NCBI RefSeq assembly: GCF_001613385.1
Contig: NZ_BDCG01000017.1
Coordinates: 186,001-250,000 of the forward strand
Source: Nocardia flavorosea NBRC 108225
GTDB lineage: Bacteria > Actinomycetota > Actinomycetes > Mycobacteriales > Mycobacteriaceae
Reading direction: 5' to 3'
DNA length: 64,000 nucleotides
Below are positions 27,621-37,217 of the stretch, piece by piece. The notes beneath the pieces were generated by a model. That model had not been told where the DNA came from. It ran no database searches and was given only the letters and a program-made list of their open reading frames with translations. The stretch's first letter is position 1. Each line of letters begins with the position of its first letter. The position numbers and the translations under genes are program-made.

Positions 27621-29239
27621 GCGCCGTGCCCTGGTTGACCGTGCTCTGGCTGCTCCCCGTGGTGGGCGCGGCAGTCGTGCTTCTGCTGCCCGCCGGCCGG
27701 TCGACCCCGGCCCGCTGGACCGGGCTGGTGTTCGCGGTGGCGACCCTGGCCGTAGCGCTCGGCGTCGCCATGGCCTTCCAGCCGGGCGGGGAACAATTCC
27801 AGTTCGTCGAATCCCATACCTGGATACCGGCGTTCGGCGCGGGCTATACGCTCGGCGTCGACGGAATCGCGCTGGTACTGACGCTGCTCACGGCCGGTCT
27901 GGTGCCGCTGCTGATACTCGCGGGCTGGCACGACGATCGCGAAGTGGGCTCCGGGAAACGCGCAGCGCATATCTATATCGCCCTCACGCTGCTGGTCGAG
28001 GGCATGGTGCTGGTCTCCTTCCTGGCCCTCGACATTCTGCTGTTCTATGTGTTCTTCGAGGCGATGCTCATTCCGATGTATTTCCTCATCGGCGGATTCG
28101 GGCCCCGCACCGACAGTGCGCCCGCCCGGCAGCAGCGTTCGCGGGCCGCGGTGAAGTTCCTGCTGTACAACCTGCTCGGCGGATTGATCATGCTGGCGGC
28201 GGTGATCGGTCTCTACGTGCTCACTGTCCAGCAGGGTCTCGGCACCGACGGGGCGGGCACGTTCGATCTGCGCACGGTGGTGGCGGCCGCGAACGCGGGC
28301 GAGCTCGGCGCCGGGCCGGTCGTGCTCAATGCCCTGTTCCTGGGGTTCATGTTCGCGTTCGCGGTGAAGGCGCCGTTGTGGCCGCTACATACCTGGCTGC
28401 CGGATGCCGCGGTCTCCGCGACACCGGCCAGCGCGGTGCTGATGATGGCGGTGGTGGACAAGGTCGGCACCTTCGGTATGCTGCGCTACTGCCTGCTGCT
28501 GTTCCCGGTCGCCTCGGATACCTACGCGCCCTTGGTAATCGCCCTCGCCGTGATCGGCATCCTCTACGGCGCGCTGCTGGCCATCGGCCAGACAGATGTG
28601 ATGCGGCTGATCGCCTACACATCGATCTCCCATTTCGGTTTCATCGTGCTCGGTATCTTCGCGATGACCAGCCAGAGTCAGACCGGCGCAACCTTGTACA
28701 TGGTGAACCACGGCATCTCCACCGCGGCGTTGTTCCTGGTGGCCGGATTCCTGGTGTCGCGCCGGGGTAGCCGGCTCATCGCCGACTACGGCGGCGTACA
28801 GAAGGTGGCGCCGGTGCTGGCCGGAACGTTTTTCATTGCCGGCCTGGCGACGCTGTCGCTACCCGGTCTCGCACCGTTCGTCAGTGAGTTCCTGGTGCTC
28901 ATCGGCACATTCAGCCGCTACCAGCTGGCCGCGATCCTCGCCACCGGCGCCCTGGTGCTGGCCGCGATCTACGTGCTGTGGCTCTACCAGCGGATGATGA
29001 CCGGGCCGGTGGCGAAGGGCAACGAGGGGATTCACGATCTGGTTCCCCGGGAACTGGTCGTGGTGGTGCCACTGGTCGGTGCGCTGATCTTCCTCGGGGT
29101 GTATCCGAAGCCGGTCCTCGATTTCATCGATCCGGCAGTGCATCAGACCCTCACCACCATCGGCAGTGTCGATCCCCCACCGCCGGTCCCGGTCCAACCG
29201 GAGGCGGCGAATACCGGAGGTGTCCCCCATGAGCGCTGA
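27617..29239 (+). CDS. nuoM: NADH-quinone oxidoreductase subunit M
   Basis: A 540-residue antiporter-like membrane subunit. It has the channel motifs [18 protein letters not shown] (TM5 glutamate), [41 protein letters not shown] and [20 protein letters not shown]. The start GTG overlaps the nuoL stop (GTGA), and its 3' end overlaps nuoN by 11 nt, indicating coupled translation. Confidence 0.97.
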   Translation: MSAVPWLTVLWLLPVVGAAVVLLLPAGRSTPARWTGLVFAVATLAVALGVAMAFQPGGEQFQFVESHTWIPAFGAGYTLGVDGIALVLTLLTAGLVPLLILAGWHDDREVGSGKRAAHIYIALTLLVEGMVLVSFLALDILLFYVFFEAMLIPMYFLIGGFGPRTDSAPARQQRSRAAVKFLLYNLLGGLIMLAAVIGLYVLTVQQGLGTDGAGTFDLRTVVAAANAGELGAGPVVLNALFLGFMFAFAVKAPLWPLHTWLPDAAVSATPASAVLMMAVVDKVGTFGMLRYCLLLFPVASDTYAPLVIALAVIGILYGALLAIGQTDVMRLIAYTSISHFGFIVLGIFAMTSQSQTGATLYMVNHGISTAALFLVAGFLVSRRGSRLIADYGGVQKVAPVLAGTFFIAGLATLSLPGLAPFVSEFLVLIGTFSRYQLAAILATGALVLAAIYVLWLYQRMMTGPVAKGNEGIHDLVPRELVVVVPLVGALIFLGVYPKPVLDFIDPAVHQTLTTIGSVDPPPPVPVQPEAANTGGVPHER

Positions 29240-30851
29240 TCCACGCGGCAGTGAGATCCTGGCCGCCTCGATACCCGCGCCGAGTATCGAATACCACGCA
29301 CTGGCCCCGATTCTGATCGTGTTCGGTGCGGCGGTACTGGGCGTTCTCGTGGATGCGTTCCTCCCCCGCTCGCGCCGGTATCCCACCCAGGTGGCGCTCA
29401 CCCTCACCGCGCTCGTCGCCGCGTTGATCGCGGTGGTGCTGCTGTCCGGAACCAGGATGACCGCCGTCGCCGATGCGGTCGCCGTCGACGGAGTGACACT
29501 ATTCCTGCAGGGCACGCTGCTGGTCGTCGGAATTCTCGCGGTGCTCTTCGTCGCCGAACGTGGACCGCTGCCCCGGCCGCGGTCGGGCCCCGGCACCTGG
29601 AGTCGCGCCGCCGCCGTACCCGACTACGGTATGGACGCGTTCACTCCGCAGGCGTCCGCGGTGCCCGGTAGCGGCGCCGAACGATCCGCGGCGACGGCGG
29701 GTGTCACTCCTACCGAGGTATTTCCGCTGCTGCTCCTGGCCCTGGGCGGCTTGCTGCTGTTCCCGGCCGCGAACGATCTGCTCACGATGTTCGTTGCGCT
29801 CGAGGTGCTCTCACTGCCGCTCTACCTGTTGTGTGGGCTGGCACGCCGGCGTCGGTTGCTCTCGCAGGAGGCGGCGCTGAAGTACTTCCTGCTCGGGGCG
29901 TTCTCGTCGGCGTTCTTCCTGTACGGGGTGGCGTTGCTCTACGGCCAGGCCGGTACCGTCCGGCTGAGCGGTATCGCCGAGGCGCTCGCGGCCGAATCCG
30001 GTGCGCCCACACTGGCGCTGCTCGGTGTCGCGATGCTGGCGGTGGGTTTGCTGTTCAAGATCGGTGCGGTCCCGTTCCAGGCGTGGGTGCCCGATGTGTA
30101 CCAGGGTGCGCCCACGCCGATCACTGCCTTCATGGCAGCGGCCACGAAGATCGCGGCGATCGGCGCTCTGCTGCGGGTGCTGCAGGTGGCCGTCGCCGAG
30201 ATCGCCGGCGATTGGCGTCCGGTGCTGGCCGCCGTCGCCGTGGCCACGATGGTGGTCGGTGCCGTCTTGGCCATCACCCAGACGGATATGAAACGGATGC
30301 TCGCGTATTCCTCGATCGCGCATACCGGTTTCCTGCTCACCGCACTGGTCGCCGCGAACGACCGCGGTATCTCCTCGACGCTGTTCTATCTGTTCGTCTA
30401 CGGACTGGGCACGCTGGGCGCCTTCGCTGTTGTAAGCCTGGTGCGCGAACCCGACGGTACCGAAGCCACCGCATTGGCGCGCTGGGCCGGCCTCGGCCGC
30501 CGCGCGCCCTGGCTCGCGACGGTATTCGCCCTTCTCCTGCTGTCGTTCGCGGGGATTCCGGTCACCGCCGGTTTCGTCGCCAAGTTCGCGGTGTTCCAGG
30601 CGGCGGCCGCCGGTGATGCCGGGTTGCTCGTGATCGTGGGTGTGCTGGCCAGCGCGGTGGCTGCGTTCTTCTATATCCGAGTGATCGTGCTGATGTTCTT
30701 CACCGACCCGCCTGCCGATGCGCCGGTCGTGGTCAGGCCGCCGGCCACCCTGGCGTCGATCGTGGTTGCCGCGGCGGCCACACTGGTGCTGGGTATTGCG
30801 CCACAACCGCTGCTCGATATGGCCGGCCGCGCCGCGGAGTTCGTCGGCTGA
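29229..30851 (+). CDS. nuoN: NADH-quinone oxidoreductase subunit N
   Basis: A 540-residue antiporter-like subunit and the last gene of the operon. Features include the TM5 motif MFVALEVLSLPLYLLCGL, KYFLLGAFSSAFFLYG, KIGAVPFQAWVPDVYQGAPTPITAFMA and DMKRMLAYSSIAHTGFLL. An extra segment of about 60 residues at 110-170 (Pro/Arg-rich, between helices) is typical of actinobacterial NuoN. The ATG at 29229 is the first after the family start and overlaps nuoM. No clear strong terminator follows. Confidence 0.96.
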   Translation: MSADPRGSEILAASIPAPSIEYHALAPILIVFGAAVLGVLVDAFLPRSRRYPTQVALTLTALVAALIAVVLLSGTRMTAVADAVAVDGVTLFLQGTLLVVGILAVLFVAERGPLPRPRSGPGTWSRAAAVPDYGMDAFTPQASAVPGSGAERSAATAGVTPTEVFPLLLLALGGLLLFPAANDLLTMFVALEVLSLPLYLLCGLARRRRLLSQEAALKYFLLGAFSSAFFLYGVALLYGQAGTVRLSGIAEALAAESGAPTLALLGVAMLAVGLLFKIGAVPFQAWVPDVYQGAPTPITAFMAAATKIAAIGALLRVLQVAVAEIAGDWRPVLAAVAVATMVVGAVLAITQTDMKRMLAYSSIAHTGFLLTALVAANDRGISSTLFYLFVYGLGTLGAFAVVSLVREPDGTEATALARWAGLGRRAPWLATVFALLLLSFAGIPVTAGFVAKFAVFQAAAAGDAGLLVIVGVLASAVAAFFYIRVIVLMFFTDPPADAPVVVRPPATLASIVVAAAATLVLGIAPQPLLDMAGRAAEFVG

Positions 30852-30996
30852 TCCGGCAACGAGTGCGGTATCTGCCGCTCTTGTGGGGCGAGGTGGCAGG
30901 AGGGTCAGGCGTATACGGTCCGCGGCCGGCGGGAGTCGACACCTATTTACGACTCTATGTAGTAGCCGACCTCCGGATCGAGTAGCGTTCGGTCGT

Positions 30997-31347
30997 ATGG
31001 AACTCGTCTACAACGTTGTGGTCGTCACCCATCTGCTCGGGATGGCGGCCGTGGTCGGCGGATACGCCGCCGGGCGGCCCGCGGTCAACGAGGTGATGGT
31101 CTGGGGCGCACGGGCCCAGCTCATCACCGGGATAATCCTGGTCGGGCTCGCCGAATCGGTGTCCTCGCTGGACAAGGACCTGAACATGATGAAGATCGGG
31201 ATCAAGCTGGTGATCTCGGTACTGGTGGCGGCGTTCGCGGAAATGGCTCGGGCCGACGCGAAACGGGGCAAGGACGCGGGCTGGATGCCGGACGCGGCCG
31301 GCGGGCTCGCGATCGTCAATGTGCTGATCGCGGCGCTGTGGACCTGA
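30997..31347 (+). CDS. Small membrane protein of unknown function
   Basis: A 116-residue protein with four hydrophobic segments (about 3-27, 35-50, 67-85 and 100-115) and a basic loop, ARADAKRGKDAGWMPD, between the last two. The first helix carries THLLGMAAVVGGY, a pattern seen in small actinobacterial membrane proteins. I do not recognise a named family. It lies 145 nt after nuoN in the same direction and may have its own promoter. ATG 30997 is chosen as the first start of the hydrophobic helix. Confidence 0.6.
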   Translation: MELVYNVVVVTHLLGMAAVVGGYAAGRPAVNEVMVWGARAQLITGIILVGLAESVSSLDKDLNMMKIGIKLVISVLVAAFAEMARADAKRGKDAGWMPDAAGGLAIVNVLIAALWT

Positions 31348-31424
31348 TTCCGCCGTGCGGTAACAACAACAGTAATATCTTCGAAAGGCGAGTGCGGCGC
31401 CCGGCCGCACGGTAGCGTTCGGCC

Positions 31425-32492
31425 ATGGCGGACCCTCCGGACCTCGCGGTCGTCTCGCAGCCGGCCGACCTCACGAATGCTTGGCTGACAGCCGTGCTGG
31501 GCGCCGCCGTTCACGGCTTTTCGTACGAACGCATCGGCACCGGGCAGGTCAGCGATTGCTATCGGATCGCAGTCCGCTACGCACCCGGCTCGGCCGGGCC
31601 GGCGTCGGTGATCCTGAAAGTCGCCTCGGCAGACCCGACCAGCCGGCAGACCGGGGCGGCGATGGGGTTGTACGACAGCGAGGTGCGCTTCTACCGCGAG
31701 CTGGTACCGCACCTCGGCTCCGGGCCGGCTCCAGGTTGCTATCACGCCGCCATCGATGCCGGTTCCGGCGCCTTCGATCTCGTGCTGGAAGACGCGGCGC
31801 CCGCCGTAGCCGGTGACGAGATCCGTGGCGCCACCGTGGAACAGGCGCGGCGCGCGGTGACCGAGCTCGGCCGGCTGCATACTCTCACCGCGGGGCGGCC
31901 GTCGCTGATCGAAGCCGGCTGGCTCGAACGCGGTTCCCTGTTGAATGCCGAACTGCTGACGCAACTGTATACGCTGTTCCTCGCGCGGTACCGCGAATAC
32001 CTGTCGGGCCCCCAGCGTTCGGTATGCGATTCACTGGTCACCGCGTTCGACCACTATCTCGCACTGATGAGTGCGGAGCAGCGCGGTCTCGTGCACGGCG
32101 ACTATCGCCTGGACAATATGTTGTTCGGGGCGCGGGAGTCGGCGCGGTCACTGACGGTCGTGGATTGGCAGGGGGTGATGGTCGGGCCCGCACTCACGGA
32201 CCTGGCCTATTTCCTGGGCGGCGCCCTACCCGCCGACCTCCGCCGGGCACACTACGACGAACTCCTGCTGACCTACCATGCGGCACTGGGCCCGGAACCG
32301 GCACGGACACCGGAGCAGATCCGGGAGGCGGTGCGCCGCCAGAGTTTCATGGGCGTGATCATGTCGATCGCCGCCTCGGTCGTGGTGGAACGCACCGACC
32401 GAGGCGACGAGCTGTTTCTGACCATCCTGTCCCGGCACTGCGACCATATTCTCGACACCGGCGCACTCCCCCTGCTGATCACCGGCGGCTGA
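31425..32492 (+). CDS. Aminoglycoside/choline-kinase-like phosphotransferase (EcKinase-like)
   Basis: A 355-residue cytosolic kinase-fold enzyme. The catalytic loop is LVHGDYRLDNMLFG (Brenner HGDxxxxN motif) and the metal-binding Asp lies in LTVVDWQGVMVGP. The N-lobe strand SVILKVASAD supplies the ATP-binding Lys. The acidic block FDLVLEDAAP before the hinge is typical of the EcKinase/DUF1679 branch, which phosphorylates small hydroxylated molecules in bacteria and insects. The substrate cannot be predicted. It converges with the PucR gene with only 14 nt between stops. Confidence 0.8.
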   Translation: MADPPDLAVVSQPADLTNAWLTAVLGAAVHGFSYERIGTGQVSDCYRIAVRYAPGSAGPASVILKVASADPTSRQTGAAMGLYDSEVRFYRELVPHLGSGPAPGCYHAAIDAGSGAFDLVLEDAAPAVAGDEIRGATVEQARRAVTELGRLHTLTAGRPSLIEAGWLERGSLLNAELLTQLYTLFLARYREYLSGPQRSVCDSLVTAFDHYLALMSAEQRGLVHGDYRLDNMLFGARESARSLTVVDWQGVMVGPALTDLAYFLGGALPADLRRAHYDELLLTYHAALGPEPARTPEQIREAVRRQSFMGVIMSIAASVVVERTDRGDELFLTILSRHCDHILDTGALPLLITGG

Positions 32493-32506
32493 CCGGCGCC
32501 GGCAGT

Positions 32507-33706
32507 TCACGCCTCCCGGCCGGCACCCAGCAGCGACCACGCCTCCAGCGCCAGATACAGCTCGGCGGACTGGCGCGGATCGGTGGTGTCGCGGCCGGTG
32601 AGATCGCGGATCTTCCGCAGCCGGTAACGCACCGTATTGCGGTGGCAGTGCATCGTTTCGGCCACCGCCGCGGCCGAACCGCCGCAGCGGTACCAGGCAT
32701 CGAGGGCCGCGATCAGATCGTCACGTTCGGGATCGGGGAGCTCGAGGACGGGCCCCAGGATCTGCGTGGCGGCCCGTCGTCCCGCCGCGGGCACGGCGAT
32801 GAGCAGGTGACCGACGGGTTCGTCACCGAAGCGCACCACACCGGTGGCGCCGGCGCGGACCGAACGCGCGGCCAGCCGAGCCTCGGTGAGCCCCGCGGGA
32901 ATGGCCTGGGACGCCCAGAACACGGTACTGATACCGACCCGGTCGGCGACGATCGAGGAAATCGTCACGGCCGCGCGATCGATTGCGGCCGGCGCGGCCG
33001 CGGACATCAACCCGATATACGCGTCGATCTGCGCATCCCAGACCGACCTGATACCGAGGCCGTCCAGCGCCGCCGCGAGTTTCGCCGGTAAGGGCGCGGT
33101 GGATTCGGTATCGATCGCGACGACGGCGAACGCACCGCGTTCGGGGAACCCCAGCGTCCGCAGTACGTCGAGCACCCGGGCCGGGTTTCCGGAATGGTCG
33201 TCGAACAGGGTCCGGATGAGCCGGCTCTGGACCTGGGCATCGGAATGCGCGAGCAGGACTTCGGTATCGCGGTAGGCCTCGACGGCGGCGTCGGAGTACA
33301 GGTCGATGAGTTCCCACAGATGCGTGGCCAGATCGTGCAGCCGCGGATCACCGGGCCCGTCCGAGCGTGCGGTCAGTTCTTCCCAGATGAGCCTGCCGCC
33401 GAGCCGGTAGGCATGCAACAGGGCAGCGATCGGAATGCCCTGTTCGGCCTTCAGGCGCCCGGCCGCACGGGCCGGTTGCAACCGGAACGGGTGCGTACCG
33501 GCCAGGGCGCCGATCACCGATCCCAGGTTTTCCCGGCAGGTGTGGGCCAATTGGTCCTCGGTCAGCAGCCCGGATTCTCCATAGGAGGGGTCGGCCGCGG
33601 CGATGCGACCCACGAGGATATCGGTCAGCACCTCGACAGCATCCGACAGCCGGGCGGCCAAGGCCGACGCTTCGGGGGCGGGAGTCACAGGCGCGGGCGT
33701 GGTCAT
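32507..33706 (-). CDS. PucR-family transcriptional regulator
   Basis: A 399-residue regulator. The C-terminal PucR helix-turn-helix domain shows LIAALDAWYRCGGSAAAVAETMHCHRNTVRYRLRKIRDLTGRD, the diagnostic motif. The N-terminal half has a helical sensor region (about 20-160) followed by a GGDEF-like/CdaR middle domain (about 170-290). PucR regulators usually act on the neighbouring catabolic operon. Here the divergent aldehyde dehydrogenase and GMC oxidoreductase genes are the obvious targets, and two dyads lie in the shared region. ATG 33706 is chosen; an in-frame start six codons earlier is possible. Confidence 0.88.
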   Translation of the reverse strand: MTTPAPVTPAPEASALAARLSDAVEVLTDILVGRIAAADPSYGESGLLTEDQLAHTCRENLGSVIGALAGTHPFRLQPARAAGRLKAEQGIPIAALLHAYRLGGRLIWEELTARSDGPGDPRLHDLATHLWELIDLYSDAAVEAYRDTEVLLAHSDAQVQSRLIRTLFDDHSGNPARVLDVLRTLGFPERGAFAVVAIDTESTAPLPAKLAAALDGLGIRSVWDAQIDAYIGLMSAAAPAAIDRAAVTISSIVADRVGISTVFWASQAIPAGLTEARLAARSVRAGATGVVRFGDEPVGHLLIAVPAAGRRAATQILGPVLELPDPERDDLIAALDAWYRCGGSAAAVAETMHCHRNTVRYRLRKIRDLTGRDTTDPRQSAELYLALEAWSLLGAGREA

Positions 33707-33751
33707 ATCCGGCAGTGTACGCATCCGGTAGTGACTCAGGCCACGCCCCGG

Positions 33752-33767
33752 TTGTGCGCATGCACAA
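33752..33767. promoter_or_regulatory. TTGTGC-N4-GCACAA dyad in the pucR-aldehyde dehydrogenase promoter region
   Basis: A perfect inverted repeat of 6-bp arms separated by four bases, about 45 nt upstream of the pucR start. It is a good candidate operator for autoregulation; the binding protein is inferred. Confidence 0.5.
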
Positions 33768-33810
33768 ATATTGCCCGCCGTGTACGCAACGGTGACACAT
33801 ACCCTTCGGT

Positions 33811-33826
33811 CGTGAGCACAGTCACA
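33811..33826. promoter_or_regulatory. CRP/GlxR-like site upstream of the aldehyde dehydrogenase gene
   Basis: CGTGAGCACAGTCACA fits TGTGA-N6-TCACA with one mismatch at the first base, although the central TA is absent. It lies about 50 nt upstream of the aldehyde dehydrogenase GTG and could bring carbon-source (cAMP) control. Confidence 0.4.
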
Positions 33827-33874
33827 CTCATCAGTGTCCGGATAACCGCGCGATTCTCGTCAACGGAGTGCACC

Positions 33875-35590
33875 GTGCAGAAAGAACAGGCCGCCGCCGC
33901 CGATACCGTGATCGACGCCGCCGTCTCCGACCTTGCCCGCGGCGAGCAGAAATGGTCCCGGCTACCGCTCACCGGCAGACGCGCCCTGCTCGACCGGGTC
34001 CGCGCGCTCACCGGGCAGCACGCCCAAGAATGGGTCGACGCCGCCGCCGGGATCAAAGGCCTGGATACCTCGTCGCCGCTGGTGGGCGAGGAATGGATGT
34101 CGGGTCCCTATGGGTTCGCAACCGCTCTCGCCACCGTCTCGCGCACTCTCGAATCGCTGGAGCAGGGCAGGAGCCCGCTCGCGAAGACGAAGTTCGGTGC
34201 AGCCGGTAATCAGGTGACTGTCCAGGTACTGCCCACGGGCCTCTACGACGAACTGCTGCTCAGCGGATTCAGCGCCGAGATCTGGCTGCAGCGCGGGGTG
34301 AGTTCGGCCGCGGCGCGAGCCAATGCGGGTCTCGCTCAGCTGGATCCGACCCGCACGCACGGTATCGGCGCCGTACTCGGCGCGGGCAATATCACCTCGA
34401 TCGCGCCGCTGGACACGGTGTACGAGCTCATCGCGCACAATCGGGTGGTTGCGCTCAAACTGAACCCGATCACCGATCCGCTGCTGCCGGTTTTCGAGAA
34501 GATCTTCGCACCGCTGATCGACCTCGGGGTGGTGCGCATCCTCACCGGTGGCGCCGATATCGGCGGGCGCCTGATCGCCCATGAGAAAGTCACCCACGTC
34601 CACATGACCGGTAGCGCCGCAACCCACGACGCGATCGTCTGGGGCACCGGCCCGGATGCCGCGGCCCGGAAGGCCGCCGGAACGCCACTGCTGGACAAGC
34701 CGATCAGCAGTGAACTCGGCGGCGTCTCCCCGACGATCGTGCTACCCGGCCGGTGGAGTGCGGCCGATGTGCAGTTCCAGGCCGAACATATCGCGACCCA
34801 GCGGCTGCACAACGGCGGCTACAACTGTGTGGCGGCGCAGGCGGTGATCGTCTCCGCCGACTGGCCGCAGAAGGACGAATTCCTGAAAGCCCTGGCCGCC
34901 GCCTTGGACCGCGCTCCGGCCCGCCGCGCCTACTACCCCGGCAGCGACGACCGCGTGGCCGGGGCGCGCGCGACTTACCCCGACGCCCGCCGGCTGGGCC
35001 CCCAGGGCGAACGTGCACTGGTGACCGGACTCGATCCCGCCGCCGCGGAGGCGCTGTACACGACCGAATACTTCGCACCGGTTCTCGGCGTCGTGGAACT
35101 GCCGGGAACCGGCGCCGCCTTCGCCGGCGCGGCGGTGGATACCGCCAACGAACGGCTCACCGGCACTCTCGGGATCAATATCGTCGCGCATCCGGACACC
35201 ATCGCCGACCTCGGCGCCGGGTTCGAGGACCTGATCGAGCGGCTGCGCTACGGCACCGTCGCGGTCAACGCATGGACTGCGGTCGGCTATCTGACCCCAA
35301 CGGCGAGCTGGGGCGCCTATCCCGGCCATACCCTCGACGATGTCCAGAGCGGAATAGGTGTCGTGCACAACGCCTGGCTGATCGACCGGATCGAACGCAC
35401 CGTCGTCCGGGGACCGTTCCGGCCCGCGCCGCGTTCGTTGCTGAACCGGGAATGGTCGCTGACCCCGAAACCGCCGTGGTTCGTCACCAACCGGACCGCC
35501 GCGCAAACCGGTCGCCTGCTCACCGCTTTCGCCGCCGAACCGCGCTGGTCGCGGCTGCCCGCTATTTTCGCTTCCGCCCTGCGCGGCTGA
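33875..35590 (+). CDS. Aldehyde dehydrogenase family protein
   Basis: A 571-residue NAD(P)-dependent dehydrogenase that should oxidise an aldehyde to an acid. The catalytic Cys is in NGGYNCVAAQAVIV and the general-base Glu in SSELGGVSPTIV; the nucleotide-binding region includes ALKLNPITDPLLPVFEK and VHMTGSAATHDAIVWG. It is longer than classical enzymes (about 490), with about 50 extra C-terminal residues. The GTG at 33875 follows GGAG with 6-nt spacing. With the GMC oxidoreductase 20 nt downstream it forms an alcohol-to-aldehyde-to-acid pair controlled by the divergent PucR regulator (inference). Confidence 0.88.
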   Translation: MQKEQAAAADTVIDAAVSDLARGEQKWSRLPLTGRRALLDRVRALTGQHAQEWVDAAAGIKGLDTSSPLVGEEWMSGPYGFATALATVSRTLESLEQGRSPLAKTKFGAAGNQVTVQVLPTGLYDELLLSGFSAEIWLQRGVSSAAARANAGLAQLDPTRTHGIGAVLGAGNITSIAPLDTVYELIAHNRVVALKLNPITDPLLPVFEKIFAPLIDLGVVRILTGGADIGGRLIAHEKVTHVHMTGSAATHDAIVWGTGPDAAARKAAGTPLLDKPISSELGGVSPTIVLPGRWSAADVQFQAEHIATQRLHNGGYNCVAAQAVIVSADWPQKDEFLKALAAALDRAPARRAYYPGSDDRVAGARATYPDARRLGPQGERALVTGLDPAAAEALYTTEYFAPVLGVVELPGTGAAFAGAAVDTANERLTGTLGINIVAHPDTIADLGAGFEDLIERLRYGTVAVNAWTAVGYLTPTASWGAYPGHTLDDVQSGIGVVHNAWLIDRIERTVVRGPFRPAPRSLLNREWSLTPKPPWFVTNRTAAQTGRLLTAFAAEPRWSRLPAIFASALRG

Positions 35591-35609
35591 CCACGACTGG
35601 AGCACACCG

Positions 35610-37208
35610 ATGAAAGCAGATACGGCTCTGCCGGCCACCGCCGATTACGTCGTTGTCGGCACCGGTTCGGCCGGGGCAGTCCTCGCCGCCCGGCTGAGCG
35701 AGAGTCCGGGAAGCCAGGTCGTCGCGCTCGAGGCCGGCCCGGAGGACACCAACCGGTTCGCTCATATCCCGGCCGCGTTCTCCAAACTCTTCGGAGGCGA
35801 ATGCGATTGGGGCTACCTCACCACCGCGCAACCCGAACTGGGCAACCGTCAGATTCTGTACCCGCGCGGGAAGTTGCTCGGTGGCTCGTCGTCGATGAAC
35901 GCCATGATGTGGGTGCGCGGTTTCGCCGCCGACTACGACGAGTGGGCGACCGCGGCCGGCGATACCTGGTCGTTCGCCCATATCGTCGAGTATTTCAAGA
36001 AGATCGAAGCCGTGGAGGGCGCGTCCGAACCCGACGAGGGCCGGTCCGGGCCGCTACAGGTCTCGCACCAGCGCACCGCGAACCCGTGGACCGGGAAATT
36101 CCTGGCGGCTGCCGAATTGGCCGGTTTCAAGAACGAGCGGGCCAATACGGCGCAGCCGGAGGGCTTCTGCCAGACGATGGTCAACCAGAAACGCGGAGCG
36201 CGGTGGAGTACCGCCGACGCGTATCTGAAGCCGGCCCGGCGCCGGCCGAATCTGACCGTGCTCACCGAGGCGCACGCGAACAGAGTCATCTTCGAAGGTA
36301 CCCGTGCCGTCGGCGTCGAATATCGCAAAGGCAATCGAGTTTTTACCGTCCGGGCCCGGAAGGAGATCGTGCTCTGCGGCGGCGCGATCAACACTCCACA
36401 ATTGCTGATGCTCTCCGGTATCGGGGACGAACAGCAGTTGCGTGCGCATAATATTCCGGTGTTGCGCCATATTCCGGATATCGGCCGCAATATGAGCGAT
36501 CACCTGGTTTCACTCATCGGTTTCGGCGTCGATTCCGGGAGCCTCTTCGACGCGGAGAAACCGCGCCAGTTGCTCGATTATCTGCTACGCCGGCGCGGAT
36601 TGCTCACCTCGAATGTCGGCGAGGCCTACGGTTTCGTACGGAGTCGGCCCGATCTCGAATTACCCGACCTCGAGCTCATTTTCGGCCCCGCGCCGTTCTT
36701 CGACGAAGGGATCGGGGTGGCCCCGGGCCATGCCGTCGCACTCGGGCCGGTCCTGCTGCGCCCACGCAGCCGCGGAACGGTCACCCTCACCGGGGCCGAC
36801 CCCGCCGCCAAGGTCCTCGTGGACCCGAGGTATCTGTCCGACAGCGACGGCGCCGATCGTGCCGCGATGCTCGAGGGTCTGCGGATTGCGCACCGGATCG
36901 CCCGCACCGCACCGTTGGGGCCGTCGCTCGGCGCGTTCCTCCAGCCCAAACGGGAGCGCGAAACCCTCGACGAGACCCTCGAAGAGGCGCTCACCTGGCA
37001 TTCTCATACCTTGTACCACCCGGTGGGTACGTGCCGGATGGGCAGTGATTCCGGCAGTGTGGTGACGCCGGAGCTGAAGGTGCGCGGCGTCGATGGGCTG
37101 CGGGTGGCCGATGCTTCGGTGATGCCGACGATTATCCGTGGCCATACCCATGCACCCGCGGTGGTGATCGGCGAAAAGGCGGCCGATCTACTGGCAGCCA
37201 CTCGCTGA
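35610..37208 (+). CDS. GMC-family FAD-dependent oxidoreductase (choline dehydrogenase-like)
   Basis: A 532-residue flavoprotein. The N-terminal ADP-binding motif is YVVVGTGSAGAVLAARLSE; GMC signature 1 appears as GGSSSMNAMMWVRGFAADYDEW and signature 2 as GGAINTPQLLMLSGIGD. The active-site His pair lies in LYHPVGTCRMG and RGHTHAPAVVIGEKAADLL. It oxidises a primary or secondary alcohol to an aldehyde or ketone with FAD. It follows the aldehyde dehydrogenase gene by 19 nt after a GGAG site, so both are co-transcribed. The exact alcohol is unknown. Confidence 0.92.
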   Translation: MKADTALPATADYVVVGTGSAGAVLAARLSESPGSQVVALEAGPEDTNRFAHIPAAFSKLFGGECDWGYLTTAQPELGNRQILYPRGKLLGGSSSMNAMMWVRGFAADYDEWATAAGDTWSFAHIVEYFKKIEAVEGASEPDEGRSGPLQVSHQRTANPWTGKFLAAAELAGFKNERANTAQPEGFCQTMVNQKRGARWSTADAYLKPARRRPNLTVLTEAHANRVIFEGTRAVGVEYRKGNRVFTVRARKEIVLCGGAINTPQLLMLSGIGDEQQLRAHNIPVLRHIPDIGRNMSDHLVSLIGFGVDSGSLFDAEKPRQLLDYLLRRRGLLTSNVGEAYGFVRSRPDLELPDLELIFGPAPFFDEGIGVAPGHAVALGPVLLRPRSRGTVTLTGADPAAKVLVDPRYLSDSDGADRAAMLEGLRIAHRIARTAPLGPSLGAFLQPKRERETLDETLEEALTWHSHTLYHPVGTCRMGSDSGSVVTPELKVRGVDGLRVADASVMPTIIRGHTHAPAVVIGEKAADLLAATR

Positions 37209-37217
37209 ATCCGCCGC

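Noticed and set aside
30852-30996. Terminator at the end of the nuo operon
   Set aside because: Only a 4-bp GCGG/CCGC pairing was found, too weak to call.
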